From DATLGB01 sp963726825 (GTDB lineage: Bacteria; Actinomycetota; Thermoleophilia; Solirubrobacterales; Solirubrobacteraceae): a stretch of DNA of 64,000 bases. Below the pieces are notes generated by a model that saw only the letters and a program-made list of their open reading frames with translations, had not been told where the DNA came from and ran no database searches. The stretch is taken from positions 1,984,001 through 2,048,000 of the forward strand of contig CAVSDT010000002.1 in the NCBI GenBank assembly GCA_963726825.1, read 5' to 3'. Shown here in pieces: positions 36,075 to 44,413 of this stretch. The position numbers were made by a program, and so were the translations under genes. Positions within the stretch are counted from its first letter, which is position 1; each line of letters begins with the position of its first letter.

Positions 36075-37112
36075 CTAGGCCGCGGGGACGACCCGGTACG
36101 GCCGCCGCCGCGCGGCGGCCGCCGGGTCGGCCGCGAAGTACGCGTCGATGACCGCCCGGCGCACGTTGGCGCGCGGGCCGGCGGTGCGCAGCGCGGCGAG
36201 GATGCGATTGGCCGCCTCCCAGCCGACCTGCGCCCAGGGCGAGGTGGGGCCCGTGCCGTAGGCGGCCCGGTAGGCCGCCACGAAGTCGGGGTCCATCGGC
36301 CCGCCGACGGCGGTCGTGAAGCGCAGCCGCGCGCGGACCCTGGCGGGGAGGCGCCGGGCGAGGTCGGTCCCCCACAGCGCCTGGGGAGCCAGCAGCCGCG
36401 CCCGCGGGTTCTCCCGGGCGATGCCCTCGATCGCGCCGAGCGCGGTGTCGGCGTCCGTGCCCGCGTAGATGACGGTGCGGGCCCGCTCGGTCGTCACCGT
36501 GCGGTCCAGCCGCGCCTGCACGGACGCGGCGAGCGCCTCCGCCGGCGCGTCGCCGGACTCGGCCTCGACCGCCACGTCGCCGCCGCGGGCCGCGGCGACC
36601 AGGGCGGCCGCCTCGCGGTCGGAGGAGGGCATCAGCGTCGAGGCGGTGCGCCGGCCGGAGGGCATCGCCCGCGCCTCCCCGGGCAGCGCGTGGGTCGTGA
36701 CGCCGGGCGAGACCTGCAGGATGCCGGCGGCGTTGAACAGCGGCACGGTGACGGCGGCGGTGGCGTCGTCGAGGTCGGAGATCACGCCGATGAGCGAGAT
36801 GTCGCGCAGCGCCTCCTGGGTGACGGCGGCCAGCGGCTCCGGCCGGGCGGGCTCGTCGAAGGCGGTGTAGGCGATCGCCCACGCCCCGACCCGGCCGCCG
36901 GACTCGGCGATGGCGACCTTCGCACCCAGCGAGATCGCCTGCGAGGCCGCGGCGCGCGGCCCCTCGCGCGGGAGCATCGTCGCGATCGTCAGGGTCCCGC
37001 CGGGGACGCGCCCGCCGCCCACGATGGCGGTCGAGTCGCGCCCGCAGCCGGCGACGGCGAGGGCGGCGAGCAGGACCCCGAGCAGCGCGAGCGGGCGGGC
37101 GGCGCCCGTCAC
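36075..37112 (-). CDS. Periplasmic-binding-protein-like lipoprotein (Leu/Ile/Val-binding fold)
   Basis: The 345-aa product starts with a lipoprotein signal whose lipobox is AVAGC. The mature part shows the type I periplasmic binding fold: LTIATMLPREGPRAAASQAISLGAKVAIAE, VISDLDDATAAVTVPLFNAAGILQVSPG, and MDPDFVAAYRAAYG near the end, as in branched-chain amino acid receptors. No permease or ATPase genes are adjacent, so it may be a sensor or orphan receptor. The GTG start overlaps the TGA of the upstream glycosidase, linking the two in one transcript. The 3' end carries a strong palindrome (36099-36121). Confidence 0.82.
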   Translation of the reverse strand: MTGAARPLALLGVLLAALAVAGCGRDSTAIVGGGRVPGGTLTIATMLPREGPRAAASQAISLGAKVAIAESGGRVGAWAIAYTAFDEPARPEPLAAVTQEALRDISLIGVISDLDDATAAVTVPLFNAAGILQVSPGVTTHALPGEARAMPSGRRTASTLMPSSDREAAALVAAARGGDVAVEAESGDAPAEALAASVQARLDRTVTTERARTVIYAGTDADTALGAIEGIARENPRARLLAPQALWGTDLARRLPARVRARLRFTTAVGGPMDPDFVAAYRAAYGTGPTSPWAQVGWEAANRILAALRTAGPRANVRRAVIDAYFAADPAAAARRRPYRVVPAA

Positions 37113-38161
37113 GGCGCCGGACGCTGCGCGGGCAGGCGGTGGGCGCGCCGGAGCCAGCGCTCGAGCACGCGGTAGGCGGGGCGCGGGGAGCCGAGCGGGT
37201 TCAGCAGGCCGGAGTCCCACGACTGGTCGGCCCCCTGGTTGACGAAGTGGTACAGGTAGATGCGCTGGACCCGTGGGCTGAGGGTGCCGAGCCGCGTGAG
37301 GACCCACCGCGTCGTCCTCGTCGCGTGCGTGAGGCCCTGCGGGAACTTGATCGGCGACGTCGTGCGGCGCCTGACCAGGCCCCCGGTCTCCGTGAACCAC
37401 ACCGCGCCGCGGACGTTCGCCAGCAGCCAGCGGGTGCTGGCCGTCCTGCGCCGGTTGGCGTCGACGTAGTTGTGCAGCCCCCACGCGTCCGGCCGCGCCC
37501 CGCCGAGCGCGCGCTTGAAGCGGGTGATCCATCCGCGCATGCTCGCCGAGTCGAGCACGTCGGCGCCGACGAGCTTGCACCGGCGACACACCGAGCGGGC
37601 GGCCTTGAAGTACCGCGCCACGCGCTCGGGCCGGTGGCAGACGGGCTGGGAGCAGTGGTTGGCCTCGTTCCAGATGACGAAGTCGGTCACCTGCGGGTAG
37701 CGCTTGCGGAAGGCGCGGAAGGCGCGCTTGTAGGTCCGCGGGGACGGCGCGACGTGGCGGCGGCGCTCGCGCGCGGAGACGCCGAAGGCGACGAGCACGT
37801 TGACCCCCTCCGCCTGCGCGGCGGAGAGGAAGGCGCTCAGGCGCTCGCGCTGCCACCGGACGTCGAGCACGTCCCAGCCGACGAGGTGGTGGACCTGGCG
37901 GACGCCGAGGCGGGTGAACCAGCGGTTGGAGAACACCGCCGGGTCCTGCTCGCCGATCCCGACGGCGGGCCTGAACGGGCCGCGGGGCGCCGGCACGGCT
38001 GGCCGGGGCGCCGACACGGGGCCGGGGGCGGGCGCCGGGTCCTGCGCGCGCGCGGCGGAGGCCGTGCCGAGGAGCAGGCACGCCGCGAGGAGGGCTACGA
38101 GAGGGCGGCGCACGGCGAGCGGAGGGTACCGGTCACGCAGGCGGGTCCGGCCGCCCTCCAC
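37109..38161 (-). CDS. Secreted clan-A-type glycoside hydrolase
   Basis: The 350-aa product has a signal peptide (VALLAACLLLGTASAARA, cut near residue 39) and a Pro-rich linker. The barrel domain includes VTDFVIWNEANH (acid/base Glu) and AVWFTETGG (nucleophile Glu), the two-glutamate layout of clan GH-A enzymes such as GH5 or GH39. A cluster of cysteines (HCSQPVCHRPE; SVCRRCK) probably forms disulphides. Family and substrate cannot be fixed by eye. ATG 38161 is used; a later GTG near VRRPLVALL is possible. It overlaps the substrate-binding lipoprotein gene by 4 nt. Confidence 0.78.
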   Translation of the reverse strand: MEGGRTRLRDRYPPLAVRRPLVALLAACLLLGTASAARAQDPAPAPGPVSAPRPAVPAPRGPFRPAVGIGEQDPAVFSNRWFTRLGVRQVHHLVGWDVLDVRWQRERLSAFLSAAQAEGVNVLVAFGVSARERRRHVAPSPRTYKRAFRAFRKRYPQVTDFVIWNEANHCSQPVCHRPERVARYFKAARSVCRRCKLVGADVLDSASMRGWITRFKRALGGARPDAWGLHNYVDANRRRTASTRWLLANVRGAVWFTETGGLVRRRTTSPIKFPQGLTHATRTTRWVLTRLGTLSPRVQRIYLYHFVNQGADQSWDSGLLNPLGSPRPAYRVLERWLRRAHRLPAQRPAP

Positions 38162-38194
38162 ACCCGGTGGGGGTGTGCAGGGCGGTCCACGGAC

Positions 38195-38395
38195 TCAGGC
38201 CAGGCGGGTCAGCTCGGCGCAGGCCGCGTCGGCGTCCAGCCGCCGGGCGACGCGCACGGCCAGGACGGCGGCGGGGCGCCGCAGCCCGGGTGGGCTCGCG
38301 CCGCGCTCGGACGGCGCGACGGCGCGGGAGGCCGCGGCCCTGCGGCGTCGATCCTCGACGACGGTGCGGGCGACGGCCTGGTGCAGTGACTGCAT
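38195..38395 (-). CDS. Small basic protein, 66 aa, unknown function
   Basis: ATG 38395 is preceded by a strong GAGGAG six bases upstream, which is the main support for this gene. The product (MQSLHQAVARTVVEDRRRR...) has an Arg-rich helix near the N-terminus and a Leu/Ala/Arg-rich C-terminus ending DADAACAELTRLA, with no recognised domain. The ribosome site is one arm of an inverted repeat and would be hidden in the folded RNA. A longer in-frame start at 38611 exists but gives His/Pro/Arg-rich sequence typical of a non-coding frame. It lies between the wecA homologue and the glycosidase. Confidence 0.5.
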   Translation of the reverse strand: MQSLHQAVARTVVEDRRRRAAASRAVAPSERGASPPGLRRPAAVLAVRVARRLDADAACAELTRLA

Positions 38396-38400
38396 GGTGG

Positions 38401-38482
38401 GGCTCCTCGGGTGGTGGTGGTCGGGTGACCGTCCACGAGGAGCCGTCTGGGAGGAGGATCGTCGTGGGCGGTGGCCCACGAC
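38401..38482 (-). promoter_or_regulatory. Tandem RNA hairpins, second one sequestering a ribosome-binding site
   Basis: On the minus strand, hairpin A is a perfect 9-bp stem GTCGTGGGC / GCCCACGAC with a 4-nt loop (38461-38482). Hairpin B pairs GGCTCCTCG (38444-38436) with CGAGGAGCC (38409-38401), and the GAGGAG within its second arm is the Shine-Dalgarno of the 66-aa gene. A CCTCCTCCC run between the two hairpins could compete for the same site. This follows a 33-codon ORF, as in translational attenuators; the ligand or trigger is unknown. Confidence 0.55.
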
Positions 38483-38496
38483 GTCGCGCTGAGGCG

Positions 38497-38598
38497 CTAG
38501 CCGATGGGCCTGGCGAGATCGCGCATGCGCACACCGAAGGCGCCGGCGGCGGCCTTCGTGCTCAGGGCGAGCTGGATGTGTGGGCGGGCAACGGTCAT
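38497..38598 (-). CDS. Putative 33-aa leader peptide
   Basis: A short ORF (starts MTVARPHIQLALSTKAAAGA, ends DLARPIG) begins 33 bp after the wecA-homologue stop and ends 14 bp before hairpin A. Codon third positions are mostly G/C, as in real genes here. No clear Shine-Dalgarno precedes it, so it could be read by coupled or leaderless initiation. It has no transmembrane segment. Its position before two hairpins suggests a regulatory leader, but a small independent protein is possible. Confidence 0.4.
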   Translation of the reverse strand: MTVARPHIQLALSTKAAAGAFGVRMRDLARPIG

Positions 38599-38631
38599 CG
38601 GCGTTGACCATGAAGGCTGACCCACGATCTG

Positions 38632-39783
38632 TCAACCCTGCAGGGAGCCGAACTCGCCCGTCTCGATGTCGCGCTCGATCTGCGCCTCCACCTCGGCCGC
38701 AAGCGCCCCCTCCCCCGCCTCGCTCATGCGGAAGCGCTTGAACTTGAGGATCTCGAGCGTGTAGACGACGAACACCGACGCGGCCGCGGCCACCAGCACG
38801 CAGCCCGCCATCACGGCGCTCCACCCGGGGTCGAAGCTCCCGTGGTCGTCGGAGTAGGGGATGTAGCGCAGCGCCACCGCGAGCCCGGCCATCGTCGCGG
38901 TCCAGCCGTAGAGGTAGAGGACCGTCCGTCGCTGGGAGAAGCCGATCCGGGCGAAGCGGTGGTGGAAGTGGTTGGTGTCCGCCGCGTAGACCGGCCGGCG
39001 GTACTTCATCCGCTTGAGCACGACGAAGGTCGTGTCGAGCACGGGGACGGCGAGCACGACGAGGGGCACGGCGAGGGCGATCACGGCGTTGGTCTTCAGC
39101 GTGCCCTCCACGATCGTCGCCCCGAGCAGCAGGCCCAGCTGCAGGGCGCCGGTGTCGCCCATGAAGACCTTGGCGGGGTGGAAGTTGTGCACGAGGAAGC
39201 CCAGCGACGCGCCGCAGGAGATGAGCGCCAGCGCGCCGGCGGCGTCGCGGCCGCGGCTGAAGGCGATGATCGCGAAGGCGGCCGCGGCGATCGCGCACAC
39301 CCCGGCCGCGAGCCCGTCGACGCCGTCGATGAAGTTGACGGCGTTCATCAGCCCGACGAGCACGATCAGGGTCGCCGGGTCGCCGAGGCTCCCGAGCTCC
39401 ACCCGGCCGAGGAACGGGAAGGTGAACGCGTCGACGCTGACCCCGCCGCGGACGAGCACGAGCGCCGCGACGATCTCCCCGGCGAACTTCGCGCCCGGGG
39501 GCAGCTCGCGGATGTCGTCGATCGCGCCGACGAGGGTCACGATCGCCACCCCCGCGAGGATCGAGTGGTAGCGCTCGCCGTCGGGCAGCACGATGAGCCC
39601 GGCGACGATCACCGCCACGAAGATCCCCAGGCCGCCGAGCAGCGGCGTCTGACGGGCGTTGAGGCCGCGGGCGCGGGGGACGTCGACGGCCCCGACGAGG
39701 ACCGCGAGGCGCGCCGCCAGCGGCGTGAAGACGACGGCGACGAGGAACGCGACGACGAGCCCGTAGAGGCTGTCGCCGATCAC
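38632..39783 (-). CDS. wecA: Undecaprenyl-phosphate N-acetylhexosamine-1-phosphate transferase (WecA/MraY family)
   Basis: The 383-aa polytopic membrane enzyme links a sugar-1-phosphate to undecaprenyl phosphate, starting glycopolymer synthesis. Family motifs are present: VDVPRARGLNARQTPLLGG, GAIDDIRELPPGAKF with the DD pair, MNAVNFIDGVDGLAAG with the catalytic Asp residues, and the cytoplasmic loop ADTNHFHHRF (HxHH) that marks WecA-type specificity. About eleven hydrophobic helices are visible. Its position after rpmE-prfA-prmC-sua5-glyA and near atp genes is the usual actinobacterial arrangement. The short acidic C-terminal tail is not conserved. Confidence 0.9.
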   Translation of the reverse strand: MIGDSLYGLVVAFLVAVVFTPLAARLAVLVGAVDVPRARGLNARQTPLLGGLGIFVAVIVAGLIVLPDGERYHSILAGVAIVTLVGAIDDIRELPPGAKFAGEIVAALVLVRGGVSVDAFTFPFLGRVELGSLGDPATLIVLVGLMNAVNFIDGVDGLAAGVCAIAAAAFAIIAFSRGRDAAGALALISCGASLGFLVHNFHPAKVFMGDTGALQLGLLLGATIVEGTLKTNAVIALAVPLVVLAVPVLDTTFVVLKRMKYRRPVYAADTNHFHHRFARIGFSQRRTVLYLYGWTATMAGLAVALRYIPYSDDHGSFDPGWSAVMAGCVLVAAAASVFVVYTLEILKFKRFRMSEAGEGALAAEVEAQIERDIETGEFGSLQG

Positions 39784-39814
39784 CCCGCCGCCCTCGCCGC
39801 CCTCGGGCCGGTGA

Positions 39815-41107
39815 TCAGGCGGCGGCCGGGGTCCCGAGGTGCGTGTAGAGCGGGTAGCGGTCCGCGATCGCGGCGACGCGCTCGGCCAGCTCGCCGCGCT
39901 GGGCGTCGAAGGCCGGGGTCAGCGCCGTGGCGATGATCTGCCCGATCTCCTCGAAGTCCTCCCGCTGCAGGCCACGGGTGGCCAGCGCGGAGGCGCCGAC
40001 GCGGACGCCGCTCGAGACCATCGGCGGGCGCGGGTCGAACGGGACGGCGTTGCGGTTGACCGTGATGCCGATCTCGTGCAGGCGGTCCTCGGCCTGCTGG
40101 CCGTCGACCTCCGAGTCGCGCAGGTCGACGAGCACGAGGTGCACGTCGGTGCCGCCCGTGAGGACCGAGACGCCGTGGCCGGCGCCGAGCAGCGCGCTCG
40201 CGACGGCCTGCGCGCCCGCGATGGTGCGCTCCTGGCGCTCGCGGAACATGTCGGTCATCGCGAGCTTGAACGCCACGGCCTTGCCGGCGATCACGTGCTC
40301 GAGCGGCCCGCCCTGCTGGCCGGGGAAGATGCCGGAGTTCAGGGCCTTCTCGTACTCGCCCTTGGCGAGGATCATGCCGCCGCGGGCGCCGCCCAGCGTC
40401 TTGTGGACGGTCGTCGTGACGACGTCGGCGTACGGGACGGGGTTGGGATGCACGCCGCCGGCCACGAGCCCGGCGAAGTGGGCCATGTCGACCATCAGGA
40501 TCGCCCCGACCGCGTCCGCGATCGCGCGGAAGCGCTCGAAGTCCAGCTGGCGCGGGTACGCCGACCAGCCGGCCAGCAGCAGCTTGGGCTTGTGCTGCCT
40601 GGCGAGCCGCTCGACCTCGTCCATGTCGATGCGGTAGTCGAGCTCGGGCGAGACCTCGTAGGGGATGATCTCGTACAGGCGGCCGCTCACGTTGGCCTTC
40701 ATCCCGTGGGAGAGGTGGCCGCCGTGGGGCAGCGAGAGGCCCATGATCGAATCGCCGGGGCGCAGCAGCGCGTGGTAGACGGCGGCGTTGGCCTGCGCGC
40801 CCGAGTGCGGCTGCACGTTGACGTACTCGGCCCCGAAGAGCGCCTTCGCGCGGTCGATGGCGAGCTGCTCGATCACGTCGACGTGCTCGCAGCCGCCGTA
40901 GTAGCGCTTGCCGGGGTAGCCCTCGGCGTACTTGTTCGTCAGGACGGAGCCCTGGGTCTCGAGGATCGCCTGCGGGACGAAGTTCTCCGACGCGATCATC
41001 TCGAGCGTGCGCTGCTGGCGCACCAGCTCGGCATCGACCGCCGCGGCGACCTCCGGGTCGACGTCGGCGAGGGGGCGCTCGAAGAAGTCCGCGGGAAGGT
41101 CGCTCAT
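39815..41107 (-). CDS. glyA: Serine hydroxymethyltransferase
   Basis: The 430-aa PLP enzyme converts serine and tetrahydrofolate to glycine and methylene-tetrahydrofolate. The PLP lysine lies in VTTTVHKTLGGARGG, typical of SHMT. The substrate motif LTNKYAEGYPGKRYYGGCE is intact, as is the DMAHFAGLVAGG region with the PLP-contacting Asp and His. Length is normal. It supplies one-carbon units and glycine and is embedded between sua5 and wecA, as in many actinobacteria. Confidence 0.97.
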   Translation of the reverse strand: MSDLPADFFERPLADVDPEVAAAVDAELVRQQRTLEMIASENFVPQAILETQGSVLTNKYAEGYPGKRYYGGCEHVDVIEQLAIDRAKALFGAEYVNVQPHSGAQANAAVYHALLRPGDSIMGLSLPHGGHLSHGMKANVSGRLYEIIPYEVSPELDYRIDMDEVERLARQHKPKLLLAGWSAYPRQLDFERFRAIADAVGAILMVDMAHFAGLVAGGVHPNPVPYADVVTTTVHKTLGGARGGMILAKGEYEKALNSGIFPGQQGGPLEHVIAGKAVAFKLAMTDMFRERQERTIAGAQAVASALLGAGHGVSVLTGGTDVHLVLVDLRDSEVDGQQAEDRLHEIGITVNRNAVPFDPRPPMVSSGVRVGASALATRGLQREDFEEIGQIIATALTPAFDAQRGELAERVAAIADRYPLYTHLGTPAAA

Positions 41108-41137
41108 GGCCTGGAGGCTAGAGCCTGACGCGGCGGC

Positions 41138-41722
41138 TCAGGGGCTCGCGGCGGCGGCGATCGCGGACGCCGGCACCGCGCCCGGACGGACGATCTGCCA
41201 GCTCCCGTCGGCCTCGTAGGCGTGCACGTCGAGGACCGTCGAGGGCGTCCCCGGCAGCGTGCCCGCCCCGAGCACGAGCTCGGCCCCGTCGCGGATCGGG
41301 GCCGGGACGTCCTGCAGGCGCCGGGCGGGCGGCTCGCCGGCCGCGTTGGCGCTGGACTGCAGCACCGCGACCCCGGCGCCGGCGAGCGGGCCGCCGGCCG
41401 GGACGCGGACCCCGAGCCGGTCTCCGCCCCCTGCCAGCGGGAAGCGCCCGGCCGGGTTGGGGACGAGCAGGGTGACGCCCCCGGGCAGCAGCCGCACGAG
41501 CAGCTCCCGCGTGCGCGGGCCGAGCTCCGGCAGGGCCTCGAGCGCGTGCTCGCGGGAGAAGAACATGACCGCGGCGGGCTTGTCCGCGTCGCGCCCCTTG
41601 AGCGCGTAGAGCCGCTCGACGGCATCCGCGCGCCCGGGGTCGCAGGCGAGCCCGTAGACGGTGTCGGCAGGGAACACGGCGACGCCGCCGCGCTCGATGC
41701 AGCGCTCGAAGGCGTTCAGCAT
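41138..41722 (-). CDS. L-threonylcarbamoyladenylate synthase (Sua5/YrdC)
   Basis: The 194-aa enzyme makes threonylcarbamoyl-AMP for the t6A37 tRNA modification. The YrdC pattern is clear: GGVAVFPADTVYGLACDP, RLYALKGRDADKPAAVMF with the KxR...K ATP site, LLPGGVTLLVPN and LQSSANAAGEPP. It lacks the extra C-terminal Sua5 domain, so it is the short YrdC form. The start overlaps the prmC stop by 7 nt. Confidence 0.92.
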   Translation of the reverse strand: MLNAFERCIERGGVAVFPADTVYGLACDPGRADAVERLYALKGRDADKPAAVMFFSREHALEALPELGPRTRELLVRLLPGGVTLLVPNPAGRFPLAGGGDRLGVRVPAGGPLAGAGVAVLQSSANAAGEPPARRLQDVPAPIRDGAELVLGAGTLPGTPSTVLDVHAYEADGSWQIVRPGAVPASAIAAAASP

Positions 41723-42555
41723 GCGCCGGTCACGATCCGGTCGATGCCCGCGAGGTCGGGCGAGACCGCGGTGCGGGTGAAGCCGGCCTCGTGCACGAGG
41801 GCGGCGACGGCGGCCGCCTGGCCCTCCCCCACCTCGAGGCCGATCCACGTGGCGCCGGCCGCGCGGGCGACCGACGGGAGGCGGCGGAGCACGTCGAGGC
41901 CGTCGGGGCCGCCGAAGAGGGCGAGGCCCGGCTCCCAGTCGGCGACCTCGGGCGGCAGGCGCGCGCCGTCGGCGACGTAGGGCGGGTTGGAGATCACCGC
42001 GTCGATCGCGCCGAGCCCCGGCGGCAGCAGGTCGGCCTGGGCGAACGTGACCTCCAGCCCGAGGCGGGCCGCGTTGGCGCGGGCCACGTCGAGGGCCGCG
42101 GGCGAGATGTCGGTGGCGGTGATGCGCAGGTCGGGCCGCTCGTCCTTGAGGGCGAGGGCGACCGCGCCCGACCCCGTGCCGACGTCGATCACCCGCGCGT
42201 TCGGGGGCAGCTCGAGCGCGGCCTCGACGAGATGCTCGGTCTCCGGGCGCGGGGTGAGGACGTCGCGGGTGACGGTCAGCTCGAGGTGGCGGAAGCCGCG
42301 CGAGCCGATCAGCTGCGACACCGGGACCCGGTCGCGCACCCGCCGGCGGACGAGGTCCTGGAAGATCCGGGCGGCCGCAGGCTCGACCCCCTGCTGGGCG
42401 TCGAGGAGCAGCCGGCCCCGATCGAGGCCCATCGCATGGGCCAGCAGCACCTCCGCGTCGAGCTGCGCCGTGTCGACGCCCGAGGCGCGCAGCGGGATCA
42501 CGGCCGACCCGAGCGCATCGCGCACGGAGGTCGTCGCGACGGCGCGGCGGGTCAT
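41716..42555 (-). CDS. prmC: Release-factor glutamine methyltransferase
   Basis: The 279-aa enzyme methylates the Gln of the GGQ motif in release factors using S-adenosylmethionine. It has the N-terminal helical PrmC domain, the linker PVSQLIGSRGFRHLELTVTRDVLTPRPETEHLVE, the SAM loop VIDVGTGSGAVALAL, and the catalytic NPPYV motif. It sits downstream of prfA, its substrate gene, separated only by the small hydrolase. The ATG overlaps the hydrolase stop (ATGA). Confidence 0.95.
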   Translation of the reverse strand: MTRRAVATTSVRDALGSAVIPLRASGVDTAQLDAEVLLAHAMGLDRGRLLLDAQQGVEPAAARIFQDLVRRRVRDRVPVSQLIGSRGFRHLELTVTRDVLTPRPETEHLVEAALELPPNARVIDVGTGSGAVALALKDERPDLRITATDISPAALDVARANAARLGLEVTFAQADLLPPGLGAIDAVISNPPYVADGARLPPEVADWEPGLALFGGPDGLDVLRRLPSVARAAGATWIGLEVGEGQAAAVAALVHEAGFTRTAVSPDLAGIDRIVTGAC

Positions 42556-43265
42556 CCTGCGGCCTCCGGCGCGGCGCCGGCGAGGCGCTCGAGCAGCGCG
42601 GCCAGCTCGCGGGGACGCGTGAGCATCGGCATGTGGCCGCCCGCGAGCTCGACGACCGTCGCACGGAGCCGCTGTGCGCCCGTGTCGCGGCCCCAGGACG
42701 GGGAGATCACGCGGTCCTCGGCGCACGGGACGTAGGTGGCGGCGACCTCGGGGAACGCGGTCAGCGGGCACTGCTCGCGGTAGGGCGCGACGGCGTGGGC
42801 GCGCAGGGTCGACCACGCCTGCTGCGCGCGCTCGGGCGGGAGCTCGTCGAAGAGCAGCGCCTGCGCACCGTCGTGGTCCCAGCGGATCAGCCCGTCGTCG
42901 CCGCGCACCATGGCGGCGGACGCCTCGGCGGTCACCATCGGCTCGTCGCGCATCACGTCGACGAGCCGCTGGCCGGGGATCGGCACCATCGCCGCGACGT
43001 AGACGCACGCGCGGACGGGCCGCTGCGCGGCCACGAGCGGCACGACCATCCCACCCATGGAGTGCCCGGCGAGGACGACGTCGTCGCCGGCGTCGGCGAG
43101 CCGGTCGAGCACGACCTGCGCGTAGGCGGAGAACGTCGCTGCGGGATCCTCCATCGGCAGGTCGGGAGCCACGCAGCGGTGGCCGTGGGCCTCCAGGACC
43201 GCGGCCACCGGGGCCCAGCTCGCGCCGACGGTGCCGGCGCCGTGGACCAGCCCGAAGGTCGTCAC
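42552..43265 (-). CDS. Alpha/beta-fold hydrolase
   Basis: The 237-aa protein has the oxyanion segment LVHGAGTVGASW near residue 8, nucleophile elbow LAGHSMGGMVV, and the C-terminal catalytic His in VELAGGHMPMLTRP; an acid in CAEDRVISP completes the triad. It resembles the small esterase/salicylate-esterase-like group. Substrate is unknown. GTG 43265 overlaps the prfA stop (GTGA). It is inserted between prfA and prmC, which are usually adjacent, so it may be a lineage-specific addition. Confidence 0.88.
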   Translation of the reverse strand: MTTFGLVHGAGTVGASWAPVAAVLEAHGHRCVAPDLPMEDPAATFSAYAQVVLDRLADAGDDVVLAGHSMGGMVVPLVAAQRPVRACVYVAAMVPIPGQRLVDVMRDEPMVTAEASAAMVRGDDGLIRWDHDGAQALLFDELPPERAQQAWSTLRAHAVAPYREQCPLTAFPEVAATYVPCAEDRVISPSWGRDTGAQRLRATVVELAGGHMPMLTRPRELAALLERLAGAAPEAAG

Positions 43266-44314
43266 GTCGTGCCGGTCTGGTCCTCGAGGAGCCGGCGCTT
43301 CTCGTCGGCCTGCAGCGCGTTGGTGAACGGCTCCAGGGCGCCGCCGAGGATCTCGTCGAGGTTGTGCTCGGTGAGCTTGATGCGGTGGTCGGTGACGCGC
43401 CGCTCGGGGTAGTTGTAGGTGCGGATCTTCTCCGCGCGCTCCCCCGTGCCGACCTGCGACTTGCGATCGGCGGCGACCGCGGCCTGCTGGCGGGCGACCT
43501 CGGCCTCGTAGAGCCGGGCGCGCAGGACGCGCATGGCCTTGTCGCGGTTCTGCAGCTGGGACTTCTCGTCCTGCATCGAGACGACGATCCCCGTCGGCTT
43601 GTGCGTGATGCGCACCGCCGAGTCGGTCGTGTTGACCGACTGGCCGCCCGGGCCGGAGGAGCGGTAGACGTCGATCTGGAGGTCGTTGGGGTCGACGTGC
43701 ACGTCGACGTCCTCGGCCGCGGGCAGCACCGCGACCGTGGCGGTGGAGGTGTGGATGCGGCCCTGGGACTCCGTCTCGGGGACGCGCTGGACCCGGTGGG
43801 TGCCGCCCTCGAACTTGAACCGCGAGTAGGCGCCGTCCCCGGCGATCTCGAACGTGTAGGCGCCGTCGCCCGCGGCGAGCGTCTCGACCTTGTCGCCGAG
43901 GCGCTCCGCGTACTTGGTCAGCATCCGGAACAGGTCGCCCGCCCAGATGCCGGCCTCGTCCCCGCCCGCGCCCGCGCGGATCTCGACGATCACGTCCTTG
44001 GCGTCGTTGGGGTCGGGGTCGACCATCGCGAGACGCAGCTCCTCCTCGAGCTCGGCCAGGCGCGTGCGCGCGTCGGCGAGCATCGCCCGGACGTCGCTGT
44101 CGTCGAGGCCCTCGTCGATCATGGCCCGCGCGCCCGCCTCGTCGGAGGCGACGACCCGCCACTCCTCAGCGAGCTTGGCGGCCGGCTCCAGGGAGCTGTA
44201 CGCCCGCCCGACCTCGGCGTAGCGCTGACGGTCCCCGATCACGTCGGGGTCCGACATCTGCCGCTCCGCCTCCGCGAACCGGACCTCGATCTGCTCCACG
44301 AGCGACTCGATCAT
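43262..44314 (-). CDS. prfA: Peptide chain release factor 1
   Basis: The 350-aa factor terminates translation at UAA and UAG. The codon-recognition tripeptide of the RF1 type (P-x-T) is PET at residues 179-181, and the catalytic GGQ is at 223-225 in RSSGPGGQSVNTT. The PET form fits RF1 and not the SPF of RF2. Length is normal. It starts the prfA-hydrolase-prmC-sua5 overlapping gene string. Confidence 0.97.
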   Translation of the reverse strand: MIESLVEQIEVRFAEAERQMSDPDVIGDRQRYAEVGRAYSSLEPAAKLAEEWRVVASDEAGARAMIDEGLDDSDVRAMLADARTRLAELEEELRLAMVDPDPNDAKDVIVEIRAGAGGDEAGIWAGDLFRMLTKYAERLGDKVETLAAGDGAYTFEIAGDGAYSRFKFEGGTHRVQRVPETESQGRIHTSTATVAVLPAAEDVDVHVDPNDLQIDVYRSSGPGGQSVNTTDSAVRITHKPTGIVVSMQDEKSQLQNRDKAMRVLRARLYEAEVARQQAAVAADRKSQVGTGERAEKIRTYNYPERRVTDHRIKLTEHNLDEILGGALEPFTNALQADEKRRLLEDQTGTT

Positions 44315-44357
44315 CGCTCCTCACCGTACTTCCCCGGCGCGGGGCCGCAGGCGGACC

Positions 44358-44399
44358 CGGCCGCCCGCGCCGAGGGGTCGAACCCTCGCGCGGCGGCCG
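44358..44399 (-). terminator. Strong GC hairpin between rpmE and prfA
   Basis: CGGCCGCC..CGCGC..CGAGGG pairs with CCCTCG..CGCG..GCGGCCG around a short loop, with two single-base bulges; 17 or more pairs in all. It begins about 15 bp beyond the rpmE stop. It could terminate the rpmE transcript or act as an attenuator before prfA. No U-tract is present. Confidence 0.65.
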
Positions 44400-44413
44400 T
44401 GAGCCGAGGAAGG

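Noticed and set aside
36099..36121. 10-bp stem palindrome as an osmC terminator
   Set aside because: The stem is strong, but it lies inside the coding 3' end of the convergent lipoprotein gene and its codons (Ala/Arg) explain the symmetry; not listed as a separate feature.
38195..38611. A 138-aa version of the small gene starting at 38611
   Set aside because: The extra N-terminus is His/Pro/Arg-rich, spans both hairpins and has no ribosome site, while ATG 38395 has GAGGAG at ideal spacing.
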